DNA of 64,000 nt from Burkholderia sp. Bp8963 (GCF_003854275.1 NZ_QTQP01000005.1:62001-126000); one strand, 5' to 3'. Numbered from the stretch's first letter, positions 10,193 through 19,631 are shown. Notes: a model not told the origin generated them from the sequence alone. Translations and numbers: made by a program.

Positions 10193-11707
10193 ATGACGAA
10201 TCCGCCGGTGGTCGAGATGATCGGCATCGACAAGGCATTTCCGGGCGTCAGCGCGCTGCAGCGCGTGAGCTTCCGGTTGTTTCCGGGCGAGATCCACGCG
10301 CTGATGGGCCAGAACGGCGCGGGCAAATCGACGCTGATCAACGTGCTCACCGGTGTGCATGCACACGACGCGGGCGAGATTCGCGTCGGCGGCCGGCCCG
10401 TGCGCTTCGCCGCGCCGCGCGAGGCCGAGGCGGCCGGTATCCAGACGCTCTACCAGGAAGTGAACCTGTGCGCGAACCTGTCGGTTGCCGAGAACATCTT
10501 CGCGGGCCGGCAGCCGATGCGGCGCGGCGCGATCGACTGGAATGCGATCCATGCGCGCTCGCGCGCGGCGCTGGCCGAACTCGACCTGTCGCTCGATGTC
10601 ACGCGCTCCCTCGACGCGTATCCGATCGCCGTGCAGCAGATGGTCGCGATCGCGCGCGCCGTGTCCGTCGACGCACGCGTGCTGATCCTCGACGAGCCGA
10701 CGTCGAGCCTCGACGACGGCGAAGTCGCGCGGCTGTTCGACGTGCTGCGCCGGCTGAAGGCGTCCGGCATCGCGATCCTGTTCGTCACGCACTTTCTCGA
10801 ACAGACGTATGCGGTGTCCGACCGGATCACCGTGATGCGCAACGGCGAGCGCGAAGGAGAGTATCTGGCGCGCGACCTGCCGGTCGACGCGCTGGTCGCG
10901 AAGATGACCGGCCGCGAACGGATGTCCGGCGCGCTGCAGGCTGGCGCGGCGGCCGTCGAGCGCACCGCCGGCGATGCCGAGCCGTTCCTGTCGATGCAGC
11001 GGGTCGGCCGGCGCGGGATGATGAGCGCGATCGATCTCGACGTGCGGCCCGGCGAGATCGTCGGGCTGGCCGGGCTGCTCGGCTCGGGGCGCACCGAAAC
11101 CGCGCGGCTCGCGTTCGCCGCGGAGCGCGCGGACACCGGTGCGATCGAGATCGACGGCGCGCGCACGCGGCTGGCGTCGCCGCACGATGCGGTCCGGCAC
11201 GGCATCGCGTATTGCCCGGAAGACCGCAAGAAGGAGGGCATCGTCGCTGCGCTGTCGATCCACGAGAACATCGTGCTCGCACTGCAGGCGCGGCGCGGCT
11301 GGTGGCGGCTGATCGGGCGCGCGCGCCAGCGCGAACTCGCCGACACGTACATCGCGCGGCTCGGCATCAAGGCACGCGACGCGGAGCAGCCGATCGGCCT
11401 GCTGTCGGGCGGCAACCAGCAGAAGGTGTTGCTTGCACGCTGGCTCGCGACGGACCCGAAGCTGCTGATTCTCGACGAGCCGACGCGCGGCATCGACGTT
11501 GCCGCGAAGTTCGACATCATGGAGCGCGTGCTCGCGTTGTGCGCGACCGGGCTCGCGATCCTGTTCATCTCGTCCGAGATCGACGAGGTCGTGCGCGTAA
11601 GCCACCGGATTGCGGTGTTGCGCGACCGGCGCAAGGTGGCCGAACTCGCCGGCGCCGACGCGTCCGAGGAACAGGTTTACCGGCTGATCGCGGGAGGCCA
11701 GTCATGA
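10193..11707 (+). CDS. ytfR: Sugar ABC transporter, duplicated ATPase subunit (YtfR-like)
   Basis: This 504-residue tandem ATP-binding cassette is the energy unit of the second importer. Half one has Walker [13 protein letters not shown] near residue 40 and Walker [16 protein letters not shown] near residue 163. Half two has a degenerate Walker A (GLLGSGRTETAR, near residue 290), signature [16 protein letters not shown] and Walker [17 protein letters not shown]. The start at 10193 is fixed by a strong GAGGGAGGGGG ribosome site. It lies 62 bp after the binding-protein gene, and its stop overlaps the next start as ATGA. This is the standard CUT2 arrangement. Confidence 0.92.
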   Translation: MTNPPVVEMIGIDKAFPGVSALQRVSFRLFPGEIHALMGQNGAGKSTLINVLTGVHAHDAGEIRVGGRPVRFAAPREAEAAGIQTLYQEVNLCANLSVAENIFAGRQPMRRGAIDWNAIHARSRAALAELDLSLDVTRSLDAYPIAVQQMVAIARAVSVDARVLILDEPTSSLDDGEVARLFDVLRRLKASGIAILFVTHFLEQTYAVSDRITVMRNGEREGEYLARDLPVDALVAKMTGRERMSGALQAGAAAVERTAGDAEPFLSMQRVGRRGMMSAIDLDVRPGEIVGLAGLLGSGRTETARLAFAAERADTGAIEIDGARTRLASPHDAVRHGIAYCPEDRKKEGIVAALSIHENIVLALQARRGWWRLIGRARQRELADTYIARLGIKARDAEQPIGLLSGGNQQKVLLARWLATDPKLLILDEPTRGIDVAAKFDIMERVLALCATGLAILFISSEIDEVVRVSHRIAVLRDRRKVAELAGADASEEQVYRLIAGGQS

Positions 11708-12744
11708 CGCTGCTGCGTACGCTGTTCCGTCATCCGCTTGCGTGGCCGGTGCTGACGCTCGCGCTGCTGTTCATGCTCGACGTCGCGCATCGCCCGGGCT
11801 TCCTGTCGATCACGCTGCTTGACGGCCACTTGTTTGGCGCGCCGATCGACATTCTGAACCGCGCGGCGCCGCTCGTGATCGTGTCGCTCGGGATGACGCT
11901 CGTGATCGCGACGCGCGGCATCGACATCTCGGTCGGTGCGATCGTCGCGATCGCAGGCGCTGCCGCGGCGATCGTACTCGATGCGGACCCGTCGCGGGTC
12001 GGCACGGCGCTGGCCGCCGCGCTGGGCGTCGGGCTGCTCGCGGGCGCGTGGAACGGGCTGCTCGTCGCGTTCGTCGGGATGCAGCCGATCATCGCGACGC
12101 TGATCCTGATGGTGGCCGGCCGCGGCGTCGCGCAATTGCTGACGGGCGGCCAGATCATCCCGATCGGCGCGCCCGGCTACCTCACGCTCGGCGGCGGCTA
12201 TCTCGCAACCGTGCCGTGCGCGGTGTGGATCGCGCTTGCGACGCTCGCCGCGACCGCGCTGCTGGTGAACCGCACGGCGCTCGGGCTGTTCATCCGCGCG
12301 ATCGGCGTGAATCCGGTCGCGACGCGGCTCGTCGGGCTGCGCTCGGGCGCTGTCGTGTTCGGCGTGTATCTGTGTTGCGGCGTGATGTCGGCGATCGCCG
12401 GCATCCTCGCGAGCTCGAACGTGCGAAGCGCCGACGGCAACAACGCGGGGCTGCTGCTCGAACTCGACGCGATTCTCGCGGTGACGCTCGGCGGCACGTC
12501 GCTGCTCGGCGGCCGCTTCAGCCTCGCCGGCTCGGTGCTCGGCGCGCTGATCATCCAGACGCTCACGTACACGACCTATTCGATCGGCGTGCCGCCGGAG
12601 GCGACGCTCGTCGTCAAGGCAGTCGTCGTGATCGTCGTGACGCTGATCCAGTCGGACGCGGCGCGTGCGCTTGTCGTCCGGCATGCGTCGCGGCTGCTGC
12701 CTTCCGCGCGTTCGCGCGCTACTTCCGGAGCGACGCCGCGATGA
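11704..12744 (+). CDS. ytfT: Sugar ABC transporter permease (YtfT-like)
   Basis: This 346-residue inner-membrane permease is very hydrophobic with 8-10 predicted membrane spans. The CUT2 permease motif is seen as ATRGIDISVGAIVAIAG near residue 75, and the C-terminal coupling segment as ILAVTLGGTSLLGGRFSLAG near residue 258. The ATG at 11704 overlaps the ATPase stop by 4 bp, and its own stop overlaps the following permease start by 4 bp. Two different permease genes in tandem are the hallmark of the YtfQRT-YjfF galactofuranose importer, where the two proteins form a heterodimeric channel. Confidence 0.9.
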   Translation: MTLLRTLFRHPLAWPVLTLALLFMLDVAHRPGFLSITLLDGHLFGAPIDILNRAAPLVIVSLGMTLVIATRGIDISVGAIVAIAGAAAAIVLDADPSRVGTALAAALGVGLLAGAWNGLLVAFVGMQPIIATLILMVAGRGVAQLLTGGQIIPIGAPGYLTLGGGYLATVPCAVWIALATLAATALLVNRTALGLFIRAIGVNPVATRLVGLRSGAVVFGVYLCCGVMSAIAGILASSNVRSADGNNAGLLLELDAILAVTLGGTSLLGGRFSLAGSVLGALIIQTLTYTTYSIGVPPEATLVVKAVVVIVVTLIQSDAARALVVRHASRLLPSARSRATSGATPR

Positions 12745-13844
12745 CCCGATTCCTTGGCAGGCTCGCCGACCCGCGCACGCTGCCGATCGTCGTGACGATC
12801 GTGCTGTTCGTCGCGCTGTTCGGCTTCGGATCCGTGATGTACACGGGCTTCTTCTCGATGCAGGTGCTGACCGGGCTCTTCGTCGACAACGCATTCCTGC
12901 TGATCGTCGCGATCGGGATGACGTTCGTGATCGTGTCGGGCGGCATCGACCTGTCGGTCGGCTCTGTCGTTGCGCTGACAACGATCTTCTGCGCGGTCGG
13001 CGCCGAGCGGCTGCACTGGCCTGTGTGGGCGATCGTGCCGCTGGTGCTGGCGTTCGGTGCGCTGTACGGTGCGGCGATGGGTGCGCTGATCCATTATTTC
13101 CGGCTGCAGCCGTTCATCGTCACGCTGGCCGGGATGTTTCTCGCGCGTGGCGCGTGCTTCCTGATCACGACGCAGTCGATCACGATCAACGAGCCGACGT
13201 TTCATGCGATTGCGGGCATCAGCGTGCAGGTCGGCGGCGGCACGTTGAGCGCGGGTGCGCTGATCGCGCTCGCGACGCTGGCCGTCGCGATCTACGTCGC
13301 GCATTTCACGCGTTTCGGCCGCAACGTATACGCCATCGGCGGCAACGAGCGCTCGGCACTGCTGATGGGGCTGCCGGTCGCACGCACGAAGATCGGCGTC
13401 TACGCGCTGAGCGGCTTCTGCTCGGCGCTCGGCGGCGTGGTGTTCACGCTGTACGTGCTGTCGGGTTACGGGCTGCAGGCGCAGGGCATGGAGCTCGACG
13501 CGATCGCCGCGACCGTGATCGGCGGCACACTGCTGACGGGCGGCGTGGGCTATGTGGTCGGCTCGGTGTTCGGCGTCGGCATCCTCGGCACGATCCAGGT
13601 GCTGATCACGTTCGACGGCACGTTGAGCTCGTGGTGGACGCGAATCGTGATCGGTGCGTTGCTGTGTGTGTTCTGCGTGCTGCAGCGGATCATCGAACGG
13701 CATGCGGCGCGTCGACGGACGGGCGGCACGGGGCTCGGCGCCCCTCAGTCGAAGCGCGACGCCGCGCAGGCGCGGCCTGCGCCACCCGAAGCGGACGCCG
13801 CGCTGGTTGCGACGATGCGGCGGCTACAGGGCGACCGACCATGA
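12741..13844 (+). CDS. yjfF: Sugar ABC transporter permease (YjfF-like)
   Basis: This 367-residue permease is the second half of the presumed heterodimeric channel. It carries the CUT2 motif VSGGIDLSVGSVVALTT near residue 70 and the coupling segment AIAATVIGGTLLTGGVGYV near residue 255. About nine hydrophobic segments are followed by a hydrophilic, proline- and alanine-rich tail of ~45 residues (after CVLQRIIERHAARR) that is longer than usual. The start is set by the ATGA overlap with the upstream permease. The gene order binding protein-ATPase-permease-permease matches ytfQ-ytfR-ytfT-yjfF. Confidence 0.9.
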   Translation: MTRFLGRLADPRTLPIVVTIVLFVALFGFGSVMYTGFFSMQVLTGLFVDNAFLLIVAIGMTFVIVSGGIDLSVGSVVALTTIFCAVGAERLHWPVWAIVPLVLAFGALYGAAMGALIHYFRLQPFIVTLAGMFLARGACFLITTQSITINEPTFHAIAGISVQVGGGTLSAGALIALATLAVAIYVAHFTRFGRNVYAIGGNERSALLMGLPVARTKIGVYALSGFCSALGGVVFTLYVLSGYGLQAQGMELDAIAATVIGGTLLTGGVGYVVGSVFGVGILGTIQVLITFDGTLSSWWTRIVIGALLCVFCVLQRIIERHAARRRTGGTGLGAPQSKRDAAQARPAPPEADAALVATMRRLQGDRP

Positions 13845-13862
13845 TTTCGCAGGGAGAACGGC

Positions 13863-14150
13863 ATGAAGCGCAATGACCTGATCACGGGCGACGTCGACGC
13901 GCTGGCCGTCGACCACAGCCGCCAGCCGATGCTCGACCTGAGCGACGCGCGCGACTGCCGGATCGTTGCCGATGCGCTGCGCGTGCTGCTGCGCGAGCGC
14001 TCGGAAGCGCTGGCGTTCGCGATGCGCGTGGCCGACGAGCACGGCCGCTCGCGCCCGGATGCCGGCGAATTCGGCCTGACCGACATCATTCGCATTGCCC
14101 GGGTCGTCGAGCGGGCTGAGCGTCAGCGGCGGCAAATCGCGGTTGAATGA
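13863..14150 (+). CDS. Small conserved-looking protein of unknown function at the end of the sugar operon
   Basis: I do not recognise a family for this 95-residue soluble protein. It is acidic to neutral, without signal peptide or membrane segment, and mostly helical in character (DARDCRIVADALRVLLRERS, then ADEHGRSRPDAGEFGLTDII). A good ribosome site, GGGAGAACGGC, precedes the ATG at 13863, and the gap from the yjfF stop is 18 bp, so it belongs to the importer transcript. Codon use matches the neighbours. It could be a regulator or accessory of the sugar system, but nothing in the sequence shows which. Confidence 0.7.
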   Translation: MKRNDLITGDVDALAVDHSRQPMLDLSDARDCRIVADALRVLLRERSEALAFAMRVADEHGRSRPDAGEFGLTDIIRIARVVERAERQRRQIAVE

Positions 14151-14185
14151 AGCGTCCGGCCGGACCGGCGCGGCTTGCGCTCGGT

Positions 14186-14210
14186 GCCTGACATACAACG
14201 CACGTCAGGC
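14186..14210. terminator. Hairpin between convergent genes
   Basis: Perfect 7-bp arms GCCTGAC (14186-14192) and GTCAGGC (14204-14210) around an 11-nt loop lie between the end of the plus-strand sugar operon and the end of the minus-strand TonB receptor gene. The position suits a bidirectional terminator, but no T-run follows on either strand, so intrinsic termination is unproven. Confidence 0.3.
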
Positions 14211-14222
14211 GACCGATTCGAC

Positions 14223-16328
14223 CTAGAACGAGTAGGCCAGCGACGCGAACAGGCTGCGCGGCGCGCCCGGCGTGACCCACAGGCTGTTGTACGAGCTGAC
14301 GTAGGTGGTGCGATTGAACAGGTTGTTCAGCACGACCGACGCACGCAGGTGCTTGTTGACCTGAAGGTAGCCGTTGAGCTGCACGGTCGCATAGGCCGGC
14401 AGCTCGAAACCGTCCTGCGTGTTGGCCGTGTTGCCGGCCCGGCGCCCGACATAGATCACGCCGGCACCGGCGCCGGCCTTGTCCGCGAACGGCAGCGCGG
14501 TTTCGTACATGAGCAGTGCGCTGCCGCTCAGCCGTGGAATGTCGACGAGGCGTGCGCCGGGCGTCAGCACGGCATCGCGCGTGACCTCGGCGTCGACGTA
14601 CGCGAAGTTGGCGATGCCGCGCAAGCCGTGACCCAGGTCGCCGTTCCATTCGAATTCGACGCCGCGGCTGCGGACTTCGCCGGCCGCACGCGAGAAGCCT
14701 GCATTCGCCGGATCGGCAGTGAGTACGTTGCGCTTGGTGACGTAGAACGCCGAGACGGTCGTGAGCCAGCGCGCGCCTGCCCATTTCGCGCCTGCTTCGT
14801 AGCCGTGACCCTTCTCGGGATCGAAGGCGCGGCCGTCGGCGTCGGCGCCGTTGTTCGGCCGGAACGAGTACGCCGTGTTCGCATACAGCGACAGCGCGGG
14901 GCTGATTTCGTACACGACGCCGATGCGCGGACTCAACGCGGTCTGCAACTGGCTGCTCGTCACGCCTTTCAGGCGGTTCTCGACCGACTGGTGGAAGCGA
15001 TCCCAGCGCAGCCCCGCGAGGATTTTCCAGTGCGGCCCGAACGCCAGCGTGTCCTGCGCGTAGAGGCCTTGCCCGTCGTCGCGTTCGAGCAGGTCGGTCG
15101 CGGTGCGCGGCGTCGGCGCAGGCTGGCCGTAAACCGGATCGAAGATGTCGATCGCATATGGGGCAGCGGCTGTCGGCGTGGAGCGTGTGACGAACTGGTC
15201 GTAGTTGAAGCGATACGCATCGACGCCCATCACAAGCGTATGGCCGATGCCGCCGGTGCGGAACTTGCCGGTCGTTTCGATGCGGCCTTGCAGATCGTTC
15301 GAGTGAAACGCGACTTGCCGATAGCGGCGCCACAGTGTGCGGCCGTCCGGCTGCAAGGCGAATGCTTCGGACGAGCGTCCCGACAGGTCGGTGTCGCGCT
15401 GCGCGAAGCCGGCGTTGACCGACCAGTTCGCATCGACGCGATGCTCGAGCGTGAACTGGTGGCCCGTGTTGCGCACGTCGTAGTCGCCGTCGCGCGGCTC
15501 GCCGAGGAAACGCGACGCCGGAATCGCGCCGAGCTGCCCGTTGACGGCCACCACGCCGCGATCGAGCGGTGCGCGCTGACGCGCGCTCTCGAACTCGTAG
15601 TGGAGCGTCGTGTCCGCACCGATGTCCCAGGTGAACGACGGCGCGAACAGGTAGCGTCTGCTCGACACCGTATCGCGGAAGCTGCCGTTGTTCTCGTTCA
15701 TCGCGACGAAGCGGTACGCGAGCGATTTCGTGACGGGCCCGGTCGAATCGAGCGTCTGGCGCAACGCGCCGTAGCTGCCGGCCGACACGCCGATGGTGTT
15801 CGAGCGCGCGAACTGCGGCTGCTTCGTCGTATAGCTGATGAGCCCGCCCGGATCGCCGCGGCCATACAGCGCGGACGCGGGCCCCTTGAGCACTTCCATG
15901 CGCTCGAGGTTGGCGGTGTCGCGCGGGACGCTGATCCCGCGGTTCCATGAGAAGCCGTTGACGAGGTAGTCGGTGCCGGACGTGTTGCCGTCGCCGGCGA
16001 ATCCGCGCACCGCGTAGTTGTCCCACAGGCCGCCGAAGTTGTTCTGCCGCGCGACGCCCGCGACCCAGTCGTACAGGTCTTCGCCGCGCGTCGCGGCGAC
16101 GGTCCGGGCCAGTTTCGCGTCGACGCTGCTGACTGCGAACGGGATCTCCATTACGTCTGTCTCGGTGCGTGTCGCGCTCGTCGATTCGGGCGCGCGAAAC
16201 GGCGCGGTCGCGCGCTGCCCCGAGACCTCGATGGCGGGCAGCGACATCTCCTGCGCATCGGCGGCGCTCAGGCCGGCCGTGCCGACGACGATGGCCATCG
16301 GTGCGGCCGCCCAGTTCTTCCTGCTCAT
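14223..16328 (-). CDS. TonB-dependent siderophore receptor
   Basis: This 701-residue outer-membrane protein imports a ferric siderophore with energy from TonB. It has a signal peptide ending at SAADA, a short TonB-box-like region (SLPAIEVSGQ), and a plug domain with GEDLYDWVAGVARQNNFGG, NYAVRGFAGDG and the conserved end of the plug (LERMEVLKGPASALYGRGDP, about residues 148-167). The remainder reads as alternating beta-strands of a 22-strand barrel. It ends in SLAYSF, the terminal aromatic residue needed for barrel insertion. The plug resembles the FpvA/FhuA/FoxA group, so hydroxamate or mixed siderophores are likely. No siderophore biosynthesis, regulator or ABC uptake gene is adjacent, so the ligand cannot be assigned. 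Confidence 0.93.
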   Translation of the reverse strand: MSRKNWAAAPMAIVVGTAGLSAADAQEMSLPAIEVSGQRATAPFRAPESTSATRTETDVMEIPFAVSSVDAKLARTVAATRGEDLYDWVAGVARQNNFGGLWDNYAVRGFAGDGNTSGTDYLVNGFSWNRGISVPRDTANLERMEVLKGPASALYGRGDPGGLISYTTKQPQFARSNTIGVSAGSYGALRQTLDSTGPVTKSLAYRFVAMNENNGSFRDTVSSRRYLFAPSFTWDIGADTTLHYEFESARQRAPLDRGVVAVNGQLGAIPASRFLGEPRDGDYDVRNTGHQFTLEHRVDANWSVNAGFAQRDTDLSGRSSEAFALQPDGRTLWRRYRQVAFHSNDLQGRIETTGKFRTGGIGHTLVMGVDAYRFNYDQFVTRSTPTAAAPYAIDIFDPVYGQPAPTPRTATDLLERDDGQGLYAQDTLAFGPHWKILAGLRWDRFHQSVENRLKGVTSSQLQTALSPRIGVVYEISPALSLYANTAYSFRPNNGADADGRAFDPEKGHGYEAGAKWAGARWLTTVSAFYVTKRNVLTADPANAGFSRAAGEVRSRGVEFEWNGDLGHGLRGIANFAYVDAEVTRDAVLTPGARLVDIPRLSGSALLMYETALPFADKAGAGAGVIYVGRRAGNTANTQDGFELPAYATVQLNGYLQVNKHLRASVVLNNLFNRTTYVSSYNSLWVTPGAPRSLFASLAYSF

Positions 16329-16422
16329 ACCCCGTCCTTTGATGTGGTCTGCGTACGGGCATGGCGGATGGCCTCGCGCAGACGTCTGTGTTCCAAACAG
16401 TACATTCGCGCGGAAATTTAAT

Positions 16423-16441
16423 GCAAATGAGAGGCATTTGC
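16423..16441 (-). promoter_or_regulatory. Candidate Fur box upstream of the siderophore receptor
   Basis: GCAAATGAGAGGCATTTGC is a 19-bp interrupted palindrome (7-bp arms, 5-bp centre). It agrees with the 19-bp Fur consensus at 12 of 19 positions by my count and lies 95 bp upstream of the receptor start. Iron repression through Fur is the normal control of such receptors. Confidence 0.55.
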
Positions 16442-16563
16442 AATAGAAAGTTGGTGCTGCCGCGTGCGATGCGAATCGAGGGTAATTACTGATGCGATGC
16501 CGTTCAAGTTGGGATCACCCCAGCCGATATATGTACCAAACAGTTAACGCCGAGAGCCCCCGC

Positions 16564-18132
16564 ATGAAGTTGTCCACGAAACTGCTGATGCTTGTCGCTG
16601 CCGCGCTGGTCGGCGTCGTATTGCTTGCCGCCATGTCGCTGCACACGCTGCGCGACGCGCTGATCGACAGCCGCCGCGAAGAGATCGTTATTCTTCTGAC
16701 GAAGGCCGAACATCTGGTCAATTCGTACCGTGGGTTGCAGGCGAGTGGTGCGCTCACTCGGGAACAGGCCCAGCAACAGGCAAAAGCCGCGTTGTCGGCG
16801 CTCAACGCGGATGCGAGAAGCTACTACTGGGTCACGACTTCCGACGGCGTCAACCTCGTGCATCCGAACGCGAAGTTCATCGGCAGCCGTGCCAAGGGAA
16901 ACCGCACGACCGACGGCCTGACCGATAGCGAGGCTTACCGCGCCGGGATGGCGCAGGCGCATTTCGCGCTCGTCGATGTACTGATCAAGCGCAGTCCCGA
17001 TGCGGATGTAGAGCCGAAACTCCAGGGCGTGGTTGCCATTCCGGACTGGGACTGGTGGATCGGCACGGGATTCTTTTACGACGACATCAATGCGGCTTTT
17101 ACCCGGCTCGCGCTGATACTGGGCGCCATTACGCTAGCCATATCCGCAGCGCTTGCGTCGATCGCCTGGGGCGTCCTGCGCAGCGTCATGCGCACGCTGG
17201 GCGGCGAGCCTGCACACGCGACGGGCATTGCAGCCCGCATTTCCGCCGGCGAACTGGATGTCGAGTTCGACGCGGCAAAGGCCGCGCCGGGCAGCTTGCT
17301 CGTGGCGCTCAGCGAAATGAAGGCACGACTGACCGAGACAATCGCCGAGATCCAGGCTACGACCCATTCGATTGCCGTCGGCACTGGCGAGATCGCGCAA
17401 GGCAATCTGGACCTGTCGCAGCGTACGGAGGAGCAGGCGGCGTCGCTGCAGGAGACGGCTGCCAGCATGGAACAGATCACCTCGACGGTCAAACAGAATG
17501 CCGAGAATGCTCGCCATGCGAATGCACTCGTGACCAGTGCCAAAGAGGCGACCGAACTCGGCGGTGCCGCCGTGCAGGAGGTCGTGGAAACGATGCGGCA
17601 GATTTCGGACGAGTCGGTACGAATCGCCGACATCACCGACGTGATCGAAAGCATTGCATTCCAGACGAACATTCTCGCGCTCAACGCCGCCGTCGAGGCG
17701 GCGCGAGCCGGCGATCAAGGGCGCGGGTTTGCCGTCGTTGCCGCGGAGGTCCGCTCGCTTGCCCAGCGCAGCGCCGCGGCAGCGAAGGACATCAAGGGGT
17801 TGATCGAGGTGTCGGTCGAGAGGGTCGGCAGCGGCAGTCGGCTCGTCGAGGCAGCGGGGGCGCGCATGACGGAGATCGTCCGGTCGATCGACCGGGTTGC
17901 CGGCATCATGGGGGAGATCTCGGAGGCTTCCGCCGAGCAAAGCACCGGTATCGAACAGGTCGGCAAGGCAGTGGCGCAAATGGACGAAGTCGTCCAGCAG
18001 AACGCCGCGCTCGTCGAGCAGGCTGCCGCGGCGGCTTCGTCGCTGGATGAACAGGCGGCGCGGTTGAGGGCTGCGGTGTCGGTCTTCCGGCTGGGCACCT
18101 GTTCTGCCGACCTTGGCGCGAACCGGAGCTGA
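16564..18132 (+). CDS. Methyl-accepting chemotaxis protein with single-Cache sensor
   Basis: This 522-residue chemoreceptor sits in the inner membrane. A first membrane helix (about residues 7-27) is followed by a periplasmic single-Cache domain (motif [20 protein letters not shown] near residue 85; [15 protein letters not shown] near residue 160), a second membrane helix (about 180-205), a HAMP linker and a cytoplasmic signalling domain with the conserved hairpin tip [20 protein letters not shown] near residue 362. Single-Cache receptors sense small organic acids. The C terminus lacks a CheR/CheB docking pentapeptide and ends [15 protein letters not shown], running into a decayed ABC-ATPase sequence. 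The ATG at 16564 fits the family; upstream in-frame starts add 24 residues without a signal. Confidence 0.93.
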   Translation: MKLSTKLLMLVAAALVGVVLLAAMSLHTLRDALIDSRREEIVILLTKAEHLVNSYRGLQASGALTREQAQQQAKAALSALNADARSYYWVTTSDGVNLVHPNAKFIGSRAKGNRTTDGLTDSEAYRAGMAQAHFALVDVLIKRSPDADVEPKLQGVVAIPDWDWWIGTGFFYDDINAAFTRLALILGAITLAISAALASIAWGVLRSVMRTLGGEPAHATGIAARISAGELDVEFDAAKAAPGSLLVALSEMKARLTETIAEIQATTHSIAVGTGEIAQGNLDLSQRTEEQAASLQETAASMEQITSTVKQNAENARHANALVTSAKEATELGGAAVQEVVETMRQISDESVRIADITDVIESIAFQTNILALNAAVEAARAGDQGRGFAVVAAEVRSLAQRSAAAAKDIKGLIEVSVERVGSGSRLVEAAGARMTEIVRSIDRVAGIMGEISEASAEQSTGIEQVGKAVAQMDEVVQQNAALVEQAAAAASSLDEQAARLRAAVSVFRLGTCSADLGANRS

Positions 18133-18282
18133 ACCTGTGCGACGAGGTCACGTCGGCGCTCGATACCTTGCAGGCATCGACGACTCCGTCGTGTTGTATG
18201 CCGTACGCGGGCCTGGAACCGGACCAGGTCCGCGAGCTGAAGCAACGCCGGGACGTGATGCCGGCGCAACGGACGTAACGCA
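18118..18282 (+). pseudogene. Decayed remnant of an ABC-transporter ATPase
   Basis: In a frame overlapping the MCP stop the translation reads [17 protein letters not shown], which is the Walker B and D-loop signature of peptide-type ABC ATPases (usual form: REPELILCDEVTSALD). Shortly afterwards another frame reads DSVVLYAVRGP, like the later family motif D-RVVVLYAGR. The ~75 residues that should lie between them, including the switch histidine, are absent, and no Walker A precedes. This looks like an internally deleted, frameshifted gene tail. The first frame stops at 18282. The motif match is by eye. Confidence 0.45.
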
Positions 18283-18584
18283 CATTACGTACATAACGCA
18301 CGTGTCGCATTTGCCGTGCCTGATCGCGTGCGCGCGCGACTGCGCGCCTTCTTTGTACCCCGATAAGATCGACTAACCTTGTAGACGCAGGCTGCAGCTA
18401 CACCGTCTCCATCGACACGTCTTCGCGGCCCTGACGCCACCTTGAAGCCTGCTGAACGAATGGAATCAGGGCGATCGCGCGTCCTCGATCCAGCACGTCG
18501 CGCGCATCGCGAGATCGATGTGCCAACTGGCGACGACCCTGCCACGCGAGCGCGATGACCTGGCCGCGCGGCGGAGGAGGAGCC
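18133..18584. other. 450-bp spacer with gene remnant and 9-bp repeats
   Basis: Apart from the ABC-ATPase remnant, this stretch holds a degenerate 9-bp tandem repeat at 18267-18311 (units like TAACGCACA, TTACGTACA, TAACGCACG). The remaining ~270 bp up to the lipase gene contain no supported gene; a promoter for the lipase presumably lies there but no clear hexamers were found. Confidence 0.5.
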
Positions 18585-19607
18585 ATGCGAGGAATCCATC
18601 ACACGTGGCGCGGCGCAATCCTTGCCGTCGCGCTTTTGCTGCTTGCCGCGTGCGGCGGGGATGGCGGGGGATCGGGTGGTGGCGCCGGTTCCGCGATGCC
18701 GCCAGGCGGCATTCACCTGCAAGTCGTGTCGTTCGGCGACAGTTTGTCGGATGTCGGGACCTATGCGCCGATCGCGAGCGTGGTGGGCGGCGGGCGTTTC
18801 ACGACCAATCCCGGGCAAGTGTGGACTCAGAACGTCGCGCAGTATTACGGCGATACGCTGACTGCGGCGTTTACGATCGACGCCACGCACAAGTTGAGTG
18901 CGCAGGGCGGACTCGGCTATGCAGAGGGTGGTGCCACGGTCGCAACGCCGGCGAACCTGTACGACTTTCTCACTGACGTGATCGGCAACATCGAAATGCC
19001 CGTCAACCAGCAGGTGTCGAGCTATCTGTCGGCTCACGGAAGCTTCAACGCGAATCAGCTGGTGCTGGTCTGGGCCGGTTCGAACGACGTGCTGCGCGCG
19101 GGCGCGCTGCCGGCTGCGGCACCCACCGTGCAGACCGCGGCAGCCGCACTCGCTCAAGTGGTCGCACAGATCGTGCAGAACGGTGCCACGCATGTCGTGT
19201 TGGTCAACGTGCCGAACGTCGGACTGTCACCCAAAGGCATTGCGTCGCCCGATGGCGGAGCGAACCTGACCCAGTTGTCGCAGCTGTTCAACAACGACCT
19301 GAACGCTGCATTGCAGGCGAATGGCGTTCAGGGCAAGGTTCTCCAGATCGATTCCTATACCTGGGTGAACCAGATCGTCGCGAACTTCCAGGCCAACGGT
19401 TTCGTCGTGTCGAACACCGCCGTCGCCTGCGATCCCGCAAAGACGCCGCATGCGACGTCATTGCTGTGCTCGCCGCCGACCTACGTGACGGCCAATGCCG
19501 ACCAGACGTACATGTTTGCCGACGATCTTCATCCGACGACGCACGTGCATGCATTGTTTGCCCAGTTCGTCGAGCAGCAGATCGCGAAGAGCGGTCTTGG
19601 TCATTGA
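18585..19607 (+). CDS. GDSL/SGNH-family esterase, lipoprotein
   Basis: This 340-residue predicted lipoprotein hydrolyses ester or lipid substrates at the cell envelope. A signal peptide ends in the lipobox LLAAC (cysteine near residue 24), followed by a glycine-rich linker. SGNH block I is VVSFGDSLSDVGTY (catalytic serine near residue 50). A block III-like AGSNDVLRAG lies near residue 158, and block V DDLHPTTHVH near residue 316 supplies the aspartate and histidine of the triad. The start at 18585 is chosen for its GGAGGAGGAG ribosome site and the compact lipoprotein signal; an ATG 30 bp upstream is less suitable. It stands alone and converges with the permease gene. Confidence 0.9.
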   Translation: MRGIHHTWRGAILAVALLLLAACGGDGGGSGGGAGSAMPPGGIHLQVVSFGDSLSDVGTYAPIASVVGGGRFTTNPGQVWTQNVAQYYGDTLTAAFTIDATHKLSAQGGLGYAEGGATVATPANLYDFLTDVIGNIEMPVNQQVSSYLSAHGSFNANQLVLVWAGSNDVLRAGALPAAAPTVQTAAAALAQVVAQIVQNGATHVVLVNVPNVGLSPKGIASPDGGANLTQLSQLFNNDLNAALQANGVQGKVLQIDSYTWVNQIVANFQANGFVVSNTAVACDPAKTPHATSLLCSPPTYVTANADQTYMFADDLHPTTHVHALFAQFVEQQIAKSGLGH

Positions 19608-19631
19608 GCGTCGGGGGGCGCCGTCAGCGCG

